Source: JACCXG01 sp963834305 (GTDB lineage Bacteria; Acidobacteriota; Vicinamibacteria; Vicinamibacterales; 2-12-FULL-66-21). Taken from it: DNA of 64,000 nucleotides. The translations under genes and the position numbers were made by a program. Each line of letters starts with the position of its first letter. The first letter of the stretch is position 1. Location of the stretch: NCBI GenBank assembly GCA_963834305.1, contig CAWIAX010000004.1:1-64000 (forward strand), read 5' to 3'. Below, in pieces: positions 1 to 8,461 of this stretch. The notes beneath the pieces were generated by a model that made no database searches, was not told the DNA's origin, and saw only the letters and a program-made list of their open reading frames with translations.

Positions 1-88
1 ACGTGACGATGATGACGACGTCGAGGGTGGAGAGACGGAGGAGCCCCATATGTGCGGGGCATCTTATCGCAGGGAGAGGGGGATCGGA

Positions 89-151
89 GGTTCAGGGTGC
101 AGGGTGCAGGGTGCAGGGTTCCGGGTTCCGGGTTCAAGGTTCACGGTCCAG
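89..151. repeat. Intergenic array of nine 7-bp units
   Basis: Nine consecutive heptamers run without a gap: GGTTCAG, three GGTGCAG, two GGTTCCG, GGTTCAA, GGTTCAC, GGTCCAG. The period is strictly 7 bp and each unit begins GGT. Similar arrays recur at about 58162, 61748 and 62400. No credible gene reads through it; the open frames here are low-complexity shadows. Confidence 0.85.
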
Positions 152-358
152 TGCACCGTTTGAGCCGTGGCACCCGTCATTGGCGCCGGCGGGCCGATCC
201 TCTTTCTGGTGCTGTTCTGGTTGGAAGCCTGGTCTAATTGCGGCTGGAAAGTGTCGTCGTGGATGAAACTCGGCGGCGGCGCGGTACTCAGTCGCACTGT
301 CGGTGTTCCGAGTGCGGGAGATCTGATCGCGCGGCCTCGCCGGGCTGGAGGCTGCAGG

Positions 359-808
359 GTGTTCGAGCGGTTCAGTGAGGCGGCGCGGCGGTCGCTCTTC
401 TATGCTCTCTACGAAGCGGCGTGCCGGGGCGGCGGGCCGATCACTGAGGATCACCTCCTGCAGGGCGTGCTCATCGCCGCTCCGCACGCGATGCCACGTC
501 TCGGCGCTCTCGTGAGCAATCCGTCGCATGAGAGACGCGCAGTCATCGTTCCCGTGGATCGCGATGGGAACGTGGCCGGATCCATCGAGAACCGTGTGCC
601 TCTCACGGCAGGAGCGAGGACCGTCCTGGAGCGAGCAGTGCGGGAGGCCGACGACCTCGGGCAGGACGTGATCGAACCCGAGCACCTCATTCTCGCCCTC
701 CTGCAGCAGGAAGGATCCGAAGCCTTCCGGACACTTCAGGCCGCTGGCGTCAAGCTGCAGGACGCGCGGCGGATCGTTTCGGGTCTCCAGGAGAAGGGTG
801 GTGCCTAG
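359..808 (+). CDS. Stand-alone Clp N-terminal (ClpN) repeat protein
   Basis: A 149-residue protein resembling the N-terminal domain of ClpA/ClpB/ClpC chaperones without any AAA+ module. The first half-repeat starts VFERFSEAARRSLFYALYEA and continues ITEDHLLQGVL; the second runs LTAGARTVLERAVREAD, then VIEPEHLILALLQQEG. This two-fold alpha repeat is typical of ClpN. The GTG start is chosen because the family motif begins right there; the frame is open upstream to an ATG at 167, but that extension is low-complexity and overlaps the area just after the heptamer array. Orphan ClpN proteins may act as adaptors or substrate-binding modules; this is inference. The stop codon overlaps the end of a small opposing ORF. 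Confidence 0.75.
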   Translation: MFERFSEAARRSLFYALYEAACRGGGPITEDHLLQGVLIAAPHAMPRLGALVSNPSHERRAVIVPVDRDGNVAGSIENRVPLTAGARTVLERAVREADDLGQDVIEPEHLILALLQQEGSEAFRTLQAAGVKLQDARRIVSGLQEKGGA

Positions 809-927
809 CCGCCTGAGTTGGCGGATCGCACCATCATCCGCTGAGTCGTCGAGGGAGGCACGCCCAGCCGCTGCGCCGCCTCGCTGACCGTCAGCCGTTC
901 GACGGCCGCGAGCTTGTGGCCTGCCAT
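805..927 (-). CDS. Tiny helix-turn-helix protein or fragment (40 aa)
   Basis: A 40-codon ORF starting ATG at 927 encodes a peptide with RLTVSEAAQRLGVPPSTTQR in its middle, which looks like the helix-turn-helix start of an excisionase/MerR-type or resolvase-type DNA-binding domain. It ends in TAG overlapping the stop of the ClpN gene on the other strand. It is too short to be a complete known regulator, so it is either a relic of a longer gene or a real microprotein. A GAAGGGAGG-like sequence next to the start lies on the opposite strand, so no clear ribosome site supports it. Confidence 0.35.
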   Translation of the reverse strand: MAGHKLAAVERLTVSEAAQRLGVPPSTTQRMMVRSANSGG

Positions 928-1506
928 TCATCGAAGGGAGGCGACTCGGTCTGGCACGAACTCGTGCGCCCGAGAAGCCGCTGACCTCACAACGGTCCAG
1001 CAGGCGAGCGACTTATTTCGGCGCGGCGCCGGCGTTCACGGCGAGGGTGCTCGGCAACACATCCCATGGCGGGCGTGATGTGAGAGCTTGCTATGCGGGC
1101 AAGAAACGCCGCCGACGAGAACAGATCGAACAGCCGGTGGCCCATTGAACATGTCGCATCCTCGCATCGTCGCGAACGAAGGCTGGTGCAAGCCTAAAGA
1201 GACCAATCAGCGCCGTAGGACGGACCCGGGGGCCGACACGTCGGTGGTCGCCATGCAATCTCCTGGATGCGGCCACGGGGCACGTCCGGTTCCGCCAGCC
1301 GGCAAACGCCTGTGCGAGAAACGAGAGCATCGCAGCCCATCCAGCCAGTGGCCCGTCAACGTTCCCGATCGAGACTTCCGCGCTTCCCTTGCGCAGTGCC
1401 GTGGCGAACGCGTCATCCATACATGTCTGGGATAGCGACAAGTCTGTGGTGAGTCCTGATCTCTCGTCGACGCCAGGGGAGCGGCCCGTCATAATCGCGA
1501 AGGACC
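928..1506. other. Non-coding stretch with no recognisable gene
   Basis: About 580 bp between the small HTH ORF and the membrane protein. Frames of 115 aa (+) and 164 aa (-) are open, but neither shows a recognisable domain, signal or convincing composition. A GAAGGACC ribosome-binding sequence at the right edge serves the next gene. No tRNA or array was seen. Confidence 0.5.
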
Positions 1507-3777
1507 ATGGTGACCGAAGGAATGGAGCCGCTGCGGCAGGGCCGGATGTCCGCGAGCCATCTGGTTGCGCCGGCCGTGACGACAATCCTTGCGGCGATCG
1601 GCGCCGTCGTGGCGACGTGGCCCCTGGCCCGCGTCATCGGCAGCGGCACCCTGCGCAGCGGCGAGGTACTGCTGACCGCGTCGCAGCTCAACGCCTATCA
1701 CCAGGCGCTCCTGACCAATCCGCTGGCCTGGGCCGACGCCAATATCTTCTTTCCCTACGACCACGCCGCGACGTTCAACGACCTGCTGCTGACCCATGCG
1801 CTCATCACGCTGCCGGCCGCCGGGTTCGACTCGCCGGTGCTGGCGCTGAACCTCGCCTTCCTCGGCGGTTTCGCCCTGTGCGGACTGTTCGCCCACCTGC
1901 TGATCGTCGAACTCGTCGGCGACGGGTGGGCTGGCACGGTCGGGGGCACACTGTTCGCGCTTGCGCCGTTCCGCTTCCTGCACAGCGGGCACCTTTCTAT
2001 CGCCGCTGCCTGGGCGATCCCGCTGTTCTTCTGGGCCCTGTTGCGGCACATGCGGCATCCCGCCCCCTGGCGGGCGGGGCTCGCGGCCGTGGCCGGAGTG
2101 CTGGTCGTGCTGTCGTCGCTCTATCACGCTGCCTACGTGGCGCCCCTGGTCCCCCTGGTGCTGCTGGTCGGCGCACGCCGCGGGCCAGGGGGATTACGCA
2201 CCTGGGTTCCGCTGACCATCTCGGGCGTGCTCGCCCTGGCGCTGGTAGCCTCCATGCTCGTGCCGTTCGCCTCGGCGATGCGCGACCACGGCGTCGGGTC
2301 GGCGTCAGACGACCTGCTGCGGTATGGAGCGGACTTGTCGTCGCTCGGACAGAAGCCCGGCTACCTGAACGCGTCGGCGCGGGACTCCGGGATTGATGCT
2401 GAAGCACACCTGTATCCGGGCACCGCGCTCGCCTGGCTCAGCCTCGTCGGAATGGTCGCGGCTCTCGGGCGGATCATGACGCGCGGCGGCCGCGCGCGCG
2501 TGGCGGCGCTCGCCGCCCTGGTGCCCGTTGCCGGCGTCGCGCTGGGCTTTGCGGTGCCCTACCCCGCGGCGCTGATGCCCGCGTGGACGACCGGTGTGAT
2601 CGCGCTCGTGTGGATCGGCCCTCTGGCGCTGATGGTGTGGGCGATCGCCGGCACGCGCCCGGCGGGCGCGGTCGGGTCCAGTGTGGCGCTTCGCCTCGGC
2701 TTCGCCGGCGCCGCACTGGCGTTCGTATTAGCGCTCGGCCCGCAGGCGCGCTACCTTGGCCGGGCGATGGGCCCGGCGCCGTACTGGCTGCTCACGCAGC
2801 TGTCGGACGGCTTCGCGGGCACCCGCGTGCCGGCGCGCTTCGGTGGCGTCGTGATCCTGTTTCTCGCCGTGATCGCGGGCGCCGTAATCGGCCTGCTGCG
2901 CCGTTCACCGCACCACGGGAGGCGGATCGCCGGCGCCGGCGCCGCACTGGCCGCGCTCGCGGTCTGCGCGTTCGAGCTGCCCGTGCCGCCGCTGCCGCGC
3001 GGACACGACATCGTGGCGCTTCCGAAACTCGACGATCCGGTCTATCACTGGCTGGCCGGGCGGCCCGGACGGTTCGGCGTGCTCGAGCTGCCCGACTGGC
3101 CGCCCGAATCGACCGTGCACTACCGGCATCGCGAGTGGCGATCCCTGCGCTACATGCTCGCGGCAAAGCAGCACGGACAGCACCTCGTAAACGGCACCGG
3201 ACGGATCGAGCCCTTCCTGTGGATCCGGTTCCGCTGGCTCGAACCCTGGAGCGATGAATTCTTTACTTACATTACGGCGTACCTGCCCGTTGACTACGTG
3301 CTCGTCCACGAAGCGGGCATTCCGCGGGAGGCGCGCGACGCGCTGTGGTCGCGGCTGGATAGCGGCCGAGCCGGCTGGCAGCCGATGTTCCGCTCCGCGG
3401 CGATCCGCGTCTACCGCATCGATCGGTCCGCCGGACGCGGACCGACGATCGACCGGTTGTTCCTGAGACGCCTGCTCGCGCCCCTCGCATCTGTCAGCTT
3501 CACCGCGCGCATGGCGTCGTCCGAGGACGGTCTCGCGGACGGGCAGAGCCCGGCGACACTCGAGTTGCTCTGCGATGGCGAGGTCATCACGACCGTCGCC
3601 ATCGGACCCGAGTGGCAACCGTTCCACGCCAGGGTTCCGGTGGCGGCGGCAGCGGCGGCGGCCGTCACTGGCTGGCCGCGCAGCGCCACATTGCTCCGCT
3701 GGCGTGTGCGCGAGCGGAACGTAGCGGTCGAGCTGAAAGACCTGTCGGTCGAGCGGAACCGCGAGCCGCGCGACTGA
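1507..3777 (+). CDS. Large polytopic membrane protein, GT-C glycosyltransferase-like
   Basis: A 756-residue protein with roughly ten or more hydrophobic segments between residues 17 and 490, then a soluble C-terminal domain of about 260 residues. The first periplasmic-type loop has ANIFFPYDHAATFNDLLLTH, resembling the Asp-containing first loop of lipid-linked-sugar-dependent GT-C or YfhO-like membrane proteins. The ATG at 1507 has AAGGA four bases upstream. It opens the glycan/NRPS region and converges on the next gene with 4 bp between stops. The likely role is transfer or handling of a lipid-linked sugar during polymer or glycoconjugate assembly. The exact family and reaction are not certain. 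Confidence 0.6.
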   Translation: MVTEGMEPLRQGRMSASHLVAPAVTTILAAIGAVVATWPLARVIGSGTLRSGEVLLTASQLNAYHQALLTNPLAWADANIFFPYDHAATFNDLLLTHALITLPAAGFDSPVLALNLAFLGGFALCGLFAHLLIVELVGDGWAGTVGGTLFALAPFRFLHSGHLSIAAAWAIPLFFWALLRHMRHPAPWRAGLAAVAGVLVVLSSLYHAAYVAPLVPLVLLVGARRGPGGLRTWVPLTISGVLALALVASMLVPFASAMRDHGVGSASDDLLRYGADLSSLGQKPGYLNASARDSGIDAEAHLYPGTALAWLSLVGMVAALGRIMTRGGRARVAALAALVPVAGVALGFAVPYPAALMPAWTTGVIALVWIGPLALMVWAIAGTRPAGAVGSSVALRLGFAGAALAFVLALGPQARYLGRAMGPAPYWLLTQLSDGFAGTRVPARFGGVVILFLAVIAGAVIGLLRRSPHHGRRIAGAGAALAALAVCAFELPVPPLPRGHDIVALPKLDDPVYHWLAGRPGRFGVLELPDWPPESTVHYRHREWRSLRYMLAAKQHGQHLVNGTGRIEPFLWIRFRWLEPWSDEFFTYITAYLPVDYVLVHEAGIPREARDALWSRLDSGRAGWQPMFRSAAIRVYRIDRSAGRGPTIDRLFLRRLLAPLASVSFTARMASSEDGLADGQSPATLELLCDGEVITTVAIGPEWQPFHARVPVAAAAAAAVTGWPRSATLLRWRVRERNVAVELKDLSVERNREPRD

Positions 3778-3781
3778 CGCG

Positions 3782-4792
3782 TCACGACCGGCGGTACGAG
3801 CAGTGTCGAGCCAGGCCGATGCCGAACCCGGCGCCGCACACCAGGAGGTACATCCAGTGGAGCGGCACCGCGCGCGCGGCGAAGACGATGCCGCGACGGG
3901 CGGCGAGAAACCTGAAGAACCCGGCATTCAGGCCGACAACACCCGCCGCCGCCCCGGCGGCAGCGGCGAGCCATCGCGGCGAGCGCCCGGCGCCGAGCAG
4001 CGTGGCCGTCGCGGCACACGCGAGCGCCACGCTGATCCGATCGCGCGTCTTGACGTTGAGATCGTTCACCAGCCGCCGGTCGCGCAGCATCAGCTCGGTC
4101 CACGGAACCGCACGCCGCCAGAGATCGGTAGCCAGCATGTCGCGCAGCCGCCAGGCCTTCAGATGCGTGACCTGCAGCGCCGGCTCCAGCCTGATGGCAC
4201 ACCCGTCGCGCGCGAGCCTGCCCCCGAGCTCGATGTCCTCGATGCCCGGCTCGACGAACCGCTCATCGAAGCCCCCCGCCGCGACGAAGCTCCGCCGCCG
4301 CACCGCGCCGCAGCCGGCCCAGAACGTCGACGCCTCCGCCCGCGCGGTCTGGTGCACGTAGTGGTGCAGCAGGTTGCGATACTGCGAGACGACGCCGGGG
4401 GCCGCGGGGGACGCATCGTACGAGCCCATGACGGCCGTCAGCTCCGGGGCGGCGGAGAACGCGTCGGCAACCGCCGCCACGAGGGCTGCCGGCACGTGGA
4501 TGTCCGCATCGATGAAGAGCAGAACCTCCCGGCCGGTAGCCCGCGCGCCGTGATTGCGGGCACGGGCGGGCCCGCCGCATCTCTCCAGCACCAGCACGGT
4601 AGCGCCGATCGCCGTGGCGGTCGCCGCATGCGCATCGTTCGGGCCATCGATCACGACGATGATCTGTCCGGGCGGAGGCGTCAGGCGGGCGAGGCTGTTG
4701 GCGGCGAGCGGCCATGCCGGGGCCTGACCGCCGACAGGCACGACGATCGCGATGTCGGATGGCCCGACGGGTCGTGGCGCGCCGGTGCTCAT
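3782..4792 (-). CDS. Family 2 glycosyltransferase with membrane tail
   Basis: A 336-residue GT-A fold enzyme. The N-terminus IAIVVPVGGQAPAWPL starts the nucleotide-binding fold, RARNHGARATG follows, and LLFIDADIHVP carries the DxD metal/nucleotide-sugar motif. The acceptor region has GGFDERFVEPGIEDIELGGR, with the ED pair expected for the catalytic base. Three hydrophobic segments close the protein, so it is probably membrane-attached. ATG 4792 is preferred over an in-frame start at 4819, which would run into the upstream gene. It probably forms an operon with the two upstream minus-strand genes. The donor and acceptor sugars are unknown. Confidence 0.85.
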   Translation of the reverse strand: MSTGAPRPVGPSDIAIVVPVGGQAPAWPLAANSLARLTPPPGQIIVVIDGPNDAHAATATAIGATVLVLERCGGPARARNHGARATGREVLLFIDADIHVPAALVAAVADAFSAAPELTAVMGSYDASPAAPGVVSQYRNLLHHYVHQTARAEASTFWAGCGAVRRRSFVAAGGFDERFVEPGIEDIELGGRLARDGCAIRLEPALQVTHLKAWRLRDMLATDLWRRAVPWTELMLRDRRLVNDLNVKTRDRISVALACAATATLLGAGRSPRWLAAAAGAAAGVVGLNAGFFRFLAARRGIVFAARAVPLHWMYLLVCGAGFGIGLARHCSYRRS

Positions 4793-4802
4793 GCAGCCGG
4801 CA

Positions 4803-5138
4803 TCACCGACCGTTCGCACGCCAGCCGCTCAGCAGGTTGTAGAGCCACGCGACGCACCCTCCCAGGAGAGCGCCGGTCACCCCGCCGTAGAACAGCCCGA
4901 GCAGGGAGCCTGGCCACGTGACCGTATATCCCGGGTAATACGCCTGGAGCAGGCCAAGGTGCTGGCCGACGCTGGGCCCGCCCTTGATCACGAGCCACAG
5001 CGTGGCGACCAACAGCGCGATCCCCGCGACCATCCCGGTCACGATGGCGGCGATGCCGACGCGCAAGCGGGCAATGGCCCGGTCGATCAGCTGCCGCTCG
5101 CGGTCAGCGGAGCGCAACGCTGCCTCGATCGATGGCAT
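4803..5138 (-). CDS. Small two-TM membrane protein, paralogue of neighbour's C-terminal domain
   Basis: A 111-residue protein with two hydrophobic helices (residues about 28-52 and 75-100) joined by QAYYPGYTVTWPGSLLGLFY. The same pattern (NYLFGYAVSWPGVMIGMLE, then Gly-rich helix, then LINFL) forms the last 100 residues of the upstream FAD oxidoreductase, so the two are paralogous. Its start overlaps the end of that oxidoreductase gene by 35 bp, consistent with translational coupling. The YxxGYxVxWPG motif suggests a conserved small membrane family with no established function. A partner or anchor role for the glycan enzymes beside it is inference. Confidence 0.7.
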   Translation of the reverse strand: MPSIEAALRSADRERQLIDRAIARLRVGIAAIVTGMVAGIALLVATLWLVIKGGPSVGQHLGLLQAYYPGYTVTWPGSLLGLFYGGVTGALLGGCVAWLYNLLSGWRANGR

Positions 5139-6975
5139 CGAACGTCGTCAGGACCGCAAGCCTGCGCTCGACGTCTCGCAGCAGCACAGCGGTCAGGAAG
5201 TTGATGAGGCGCGCAATGAGCCATCCGGCAGCAAAACCCCACAAGCCCGCCTCCAGCATTCCGATCATCACGCCCGGCCAGGAGACCGCGTAGCCGAACA
5301 GATAATTGCCGAGCAGCGACAGCATCGGCACGAACGCAGCGTTACCGTCGGTGAGCATCAGTCCCGTTGCCGCGACCAGGATGGCCATGGCGGTGATGCC
5401 GAGGGCGCCGCCGAACGCGACTTCGTCATAGCGGGGGAATGCCTGCGACAGGATCTGGTCGATGCCGCCCTCGACCACCGACGGCGTCAGCCGGTCGCGG
5501 ACACCGCCGGTCGTGCGGGCGCCGTCGCGGATCTCTTCGTGGAAGCTCTCTTCGACGTTCACGCCCCAGACGTCCGCATCCTGGCTGGCGCCGGCGGCGC
5601 GGCGCGCCGCCAGGAGCGCGGTCACCATCGAATGATCCTGGTTGTTGTATCGATGCTGGCCGTTGCGACCGACCGTGAACAGGTTGTCGAAGCGGTCCAG
5701 CCAGCCGCGCAGGGTCGCGAGGTGCTGCGTGTAGGCGCCATCGTAGACCGGATACGCCATGGGCATGCGCACGACGGTGCCGTGCTGCACGTCGGTCGCG
5801 GCGAACAGGCCGATCGTTTCGGCTTCGGCGGCCCCCAGCGCGATCAGTTCGTCGTCCGGGCGATCCCACAGGTCGTCGCCGCGGCTGGCGAAGTACTCGA
5901 GGCCGATGAACGAGATGGCGGGGTCGCTCACCATCTCGGGGCTCCAGTTCTTGAAGTTCTGCACCCGGCCGACCCGCACCTCGGGCGCGTGGACGTAAAT
6001 CCAGTTGTCGGGGAAGAGGCGGTCCCGATTGACGATCAGCCCGACGATGAGGAAGTCGCGGTGACGCAGCCGGCCGGCGGCGTCCACGACACCCGCCGGC
6101 GCCGGCGGATCCATGGCCCGCACCAGCTCACCCACCGGCATGGACGAGATCATCGACCCGCACGGCTCGCGCCGCATGCCCCCGTCAGGCTCGCGGACGT
6201 CGACGGCGGTGACCCGCTGCCCGTCGTGCAGGACGCGCACGATCGGGGTGCGCAGCTCGGTGTCGATCCCCTGCGACGCGGCCAGATCGCGGCACCGTTC
6301 CCACATCATGCCGGGCCCGAGCCGGGGATAGTGGAACTGCTCGATCAGGCTGGTGACCGTGCTGCCGCCGCCGAGGAACGCGTTGCGCAGCGCGGTCGCG
6401 AGATCGAGGTTCTTGATGCGCTGCGCCGCCCATGCCGCACTGATCTGCGAGCACGGCATGCCCCAGACCTTCTCGGTGTAGGTCTTGAAGAAGATTTCGA
6501 ACAGGCGGCGTCCGAAACGGTTGCTGACCCACGCGTCGAAGGTCCGCTCGTCGGCGGCGGGAAAGAGCTGGGCGCGCAGGTAGCTCGCGAGTACGCGCAG
6601 CGCCTCGACGATGCCGAGGCCGCGGAGGGCGTTGAACGGCCGCAGCGGATAGTCGAAGAACCGGCCACGGTAGTAGATGCGTGACAGCCGCGGCCGCACG
6701 AGGAAGTCGTCTTTCAGGATCTGGCGCCAGAGAGCCTCGACCTCCGGTACCTTGGTAAAGAAGCGGTGGCCGCCGATGTCCATCCGGCAGCCGCGAAAGA
6801 CGACGCTCCGGGAGATACCGCCGACCATCGCGTCTGCCTCGAAGACGACGGCCGGGTGCCCGAGCCGGCCGAGCTCGAGCGCGGCGGTCAGCCCGGCCGG
6901 GCCAGCGCCCGCGATAACCGTACGCGCAACCGCCGGCTGGAGGCCGGCGCTTTCGTCCGGACCGGCGCTTCCCAT
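5104..6975 (-). CDS. FAD/NAD(P)-binding oxidoreductase (amine-oxidase/UDP-galactopyranose-mutase-like) with fused membrane domain
   Basis: A 623-residue protein. The N-terminus has the dinucleotide-binding VIAGAGPAGLTAALELGRLG motif, followed by an E (VVFEAD) for the FAD ribose and a GGISRS-type loop. The middle has YTEKVWGMPCSQISAAWAAQ, as in protoporphyrinogen-oxidase/UDP-galactopyranose-mutase-like enzymes found in sugar clusters. A GRNGQHRYNNQDHSM segment closes the FAD fold. The last ~110 residues are a two-helix membrane domain shared with the next gene's product. ATG 6975 is chosen since the Rossmann motif follows shortly after; a longer frame reaches 7143 into the divergent promoter. 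The substrate is unknown; modification of a sugar or lipid-linked intermediate at the membrane is plausible. Confidence 0.75.
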   Translation of the reverse strand: MGSAGPDESAGLQPAVARTVIAGAGPAGLTAALELGRLGHPAVVFEADAMVGGISRSVVFRGCRMDIGGHRFFTKVPEVEALWRQILKDDFLVRPRLSRIYYRGRFFDYPLRPFNALRGLGIVEALRVLASYLRAQLFPAADERTFDAWVSNRFGRRLFEIFFKTYTEKVWGMPCSQISAAWAAQRIKNLDLATALRNAFLGGGSTVTSLIEQFHYPRLGPGMMWERCRDLAASQGIDTELRTPIVRVLHDGQRVTAVDVREPDGGMRREPCGSMISSMPVGELVRAMDPPAPAGVVDAAGRLRHRDFLIVGLIVNRDRLFPDNWIYVHAPEVRVGRVQNFKNWSPEMVSDPAISFIGLEYFASRGDDLWDRPDDELIALGAAEAETIGLFAATDVQHGTVVRMPMAYPVYDGAYTQHLATLRGWLDRFDNLFTVGRNGQHRYNNQDHSMVTALLAARRAAGASQDADVWGVNVEESFHEEIRDGARTTGGVRDRLTPSVVEGGIDQILSQAFPRYDEVAFGGALGITAMAILVAATGLMLTDGNAAFVPMLSLLGNYLFGYAVSWPGVMIGMLEAGLWGFAAGWLIARLINFLTAVLLRDVERRLAVLTTFDAIDRGSVALR

Positions 6976-7057
6976 ATGCTTGTCCACAATATCAGATGAA
7001 CGCTGGCGGACGCGTGAGGGTCCCGGATGGCCCGCTTCACGAAGCGGCCGCTGACCA
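6976..7057. promoter_or_regulatory. Divergent promoter region
   Basis: These 82 bp separate two divergent genes, the FAD oxidoreductase (-) and the family-1 glycosyltransferase (+), so both promoters should lie here. Traces such as TTGTCCACAATATC next to the minus-strand start are AT-richer than the surroundings, but no convincing paired -35/-10 was defined. Confidence 0.4.
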
Positions 7058-8461
7058 ATGGCCAATCTCCTGATCGTCGCCCGGGGCCTTCCGAGCCTCG
7101 TGTATCCCGCCGTGGAACTCGCGCGGCGTCTCGCGGCGGCCAATCATCACGTGGTCATCGCCGGTGACGCGGAGGCGGGCGCGCTGGCGCAGCCGCATCA
7201 GGTCGGATTCCTGCCGCTCGAGCCCTGCGCCTTCGAAGCGTTCGTGAGCCAGGATGAGAGCCGTTCCACGGTCGAACGGCTGCGGCACCTGCGGCAACGA
7301 CGGCTGCGCGGGCGCGCGTCGATGGCGGTGGATGGCTTCGTCCACTACCTGCGCCGCGATCGACCGGACCTCGTGCTGGTCAACGGCGAGATGCACGCCC
7401 ACATCATGGCCGCGGCGTCGAGCGGGACTCCGGTGGCCCTGCTGAACACCTTCGCCTCGATCTGGCGACAGCGGGGCCTGCCGCCACCGCACCACCTGGC
7501 CCGCCCGGGTGTGGGCTGGCTCGGGACGCCGGCGGGCATGGCGCTGCTGTGGGAGCACCTGCGCGTGCGAAAGCGCTACCGTCGCTGGCTGGAACGCCTG
7601 CGGCATGTCGGGTGCGACCGTGCATCCGTGCTGCGCGACTTCGGTCGGTCGGTCGGGTTCGACGTGAGCCAGCTCGATGATCGCCAGTGGCTGATCCCCT
7701 TCACCTACCGTCACCTTCCCGTGCTCAGCCTCCACGCGCTCGAGTTCGAATTTCCGCATCGGCCGCCGGATCGCGTCCACTACGTCGGCCCGATGATCCT
7801 CGGGTGGCGTGCGGATCGGATGCTTCCCGCCGCCGAGCAAGACCGGCTCGACGCGCTGGTTGCCCGCCATGGTGAGGCAGCGGGCCGGCGTACGCTGATC
7901 TACGCCGGCTTCGGCTCCGTACTCTCGACCGATCTCGCGTTCCTGCGCCGGCTCGTCGGCATCGTCGCCGATCGGCCGGCCTGGGACCTCGTGGTCAGCC
8001 TCAGCGGTCAGCTCCCGCCGGAGGCGCTCGGCCCGGTTCCCGACCGCGTGCACCTCTTCCCGTGGCTCCCGCAACTGGACGTGCTGGCGCACGCGGATAT
8101 CGCGATCACGCACGGGGGGATCAACTCTGTGGACGAATGCGTCGTGCACGGCGTGCCGGTGCTCGTCTATTGCGGCGGCGAGACCGACATGGCGGGCACC
8201 ACGTCGCGCGTGGTGCACCACGGCATCGGCATCGCGGGCGATCGGCGCCGCGACGATGCCGCCACGATTCGCGGGTATCTCGACCGTCTCGCCGGCGAGC
8301 CCCGCTTCCGAGAGGCGGTGCGCCGCCTCCAGCGCAGCTACGCGGCCTATGTCGACGCGCGGGTTGCGGAACGCACGGTGGATGCGCTGCTCGCGCGCGG
8401 AGCGGCAGGCCGGCGAAGGCCGGCGGCGATCGCGGCCGGTTCCGGACCGGAGCGCCGGTGA
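7058..8461 (+). CDS. Family 1 (GT-B, MGT-like) glycosyltransferase
   Basis: A 467-residue GT-B enzyme. The N-terminal domain starts MANLLIVARGLPSLVYPAVE, the acceptor-side Rossmann fold. The C-terminal donor domain has FLPWLPQLDVLAHADIAITH followed by GGINSVDECVVHGVPVLVY, which is the UDP-glucuronosyl/macrolide-glycosyltransferase signature (HGG plus donor-binding region). Members often decorate lipids or natural products, so this gene could glycosylate either the polymer or the nearby peptide product. Its TGA overlaps the GTG start of the flippase gene, pointing to translational coupling. Donor and acceptor are unknown. Confidence 0.85.
   Translation: MANLLIVARGLPSLVYPAVELARRLAAANHHVVIAGDAEAGALAQPHQVGFLPLEPCAFEAFVSQDESRSTVERLRHLRQRRLRGRASMAVDGFVHYLRRDRPDLVLVNGEMHAHIMAAASSGTPVALLNTFASIWRQRGLPPPHHLARPGVGWLGTPAGMALLWEHLRVRKRYRRWLERLRHVGCDRASVLRDFGRSVGFDVSQLDDRQWLIPFTYRHLPVLSLHALEFEFPHRPPDRVHYVGPMILGWRADRMLPAAEQDRLDALVARHGEAAGRRTLIYAGFGSVLSTDLAFLRRLVGIVADRPAWDLVVSLSGQLPPEALGPVPDRVHLFPWLPQLDVLAHADIAITHGGINSVDECVVHGVPVLVYCGGETDMAGTTSRVVHHGIGIAGDRRRDDAATIRGYLDRLAGEPRFREAVRRLQRSYAAYVDARVAERTVDALLARGAAGRRRPAAIAAGSGPERR

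Noticed and set aside
89..151. CRISPR-like array
   Set aside because: Units are 7 bp with no spacers and no cas genes nearby.
167..358. Longer ClpN protein starting ATG 167 with a hydrophobic N-terminus
   Set aside because: The added 64 residues are low-complexity, lack a ribosome site and precede a GTG exactly where the ClpN fold starts.
1091..1585. 164-residue minus-strand ORF
   Set aside because: No domain, poor composition and overlap with the start of the GT-C-like gene.
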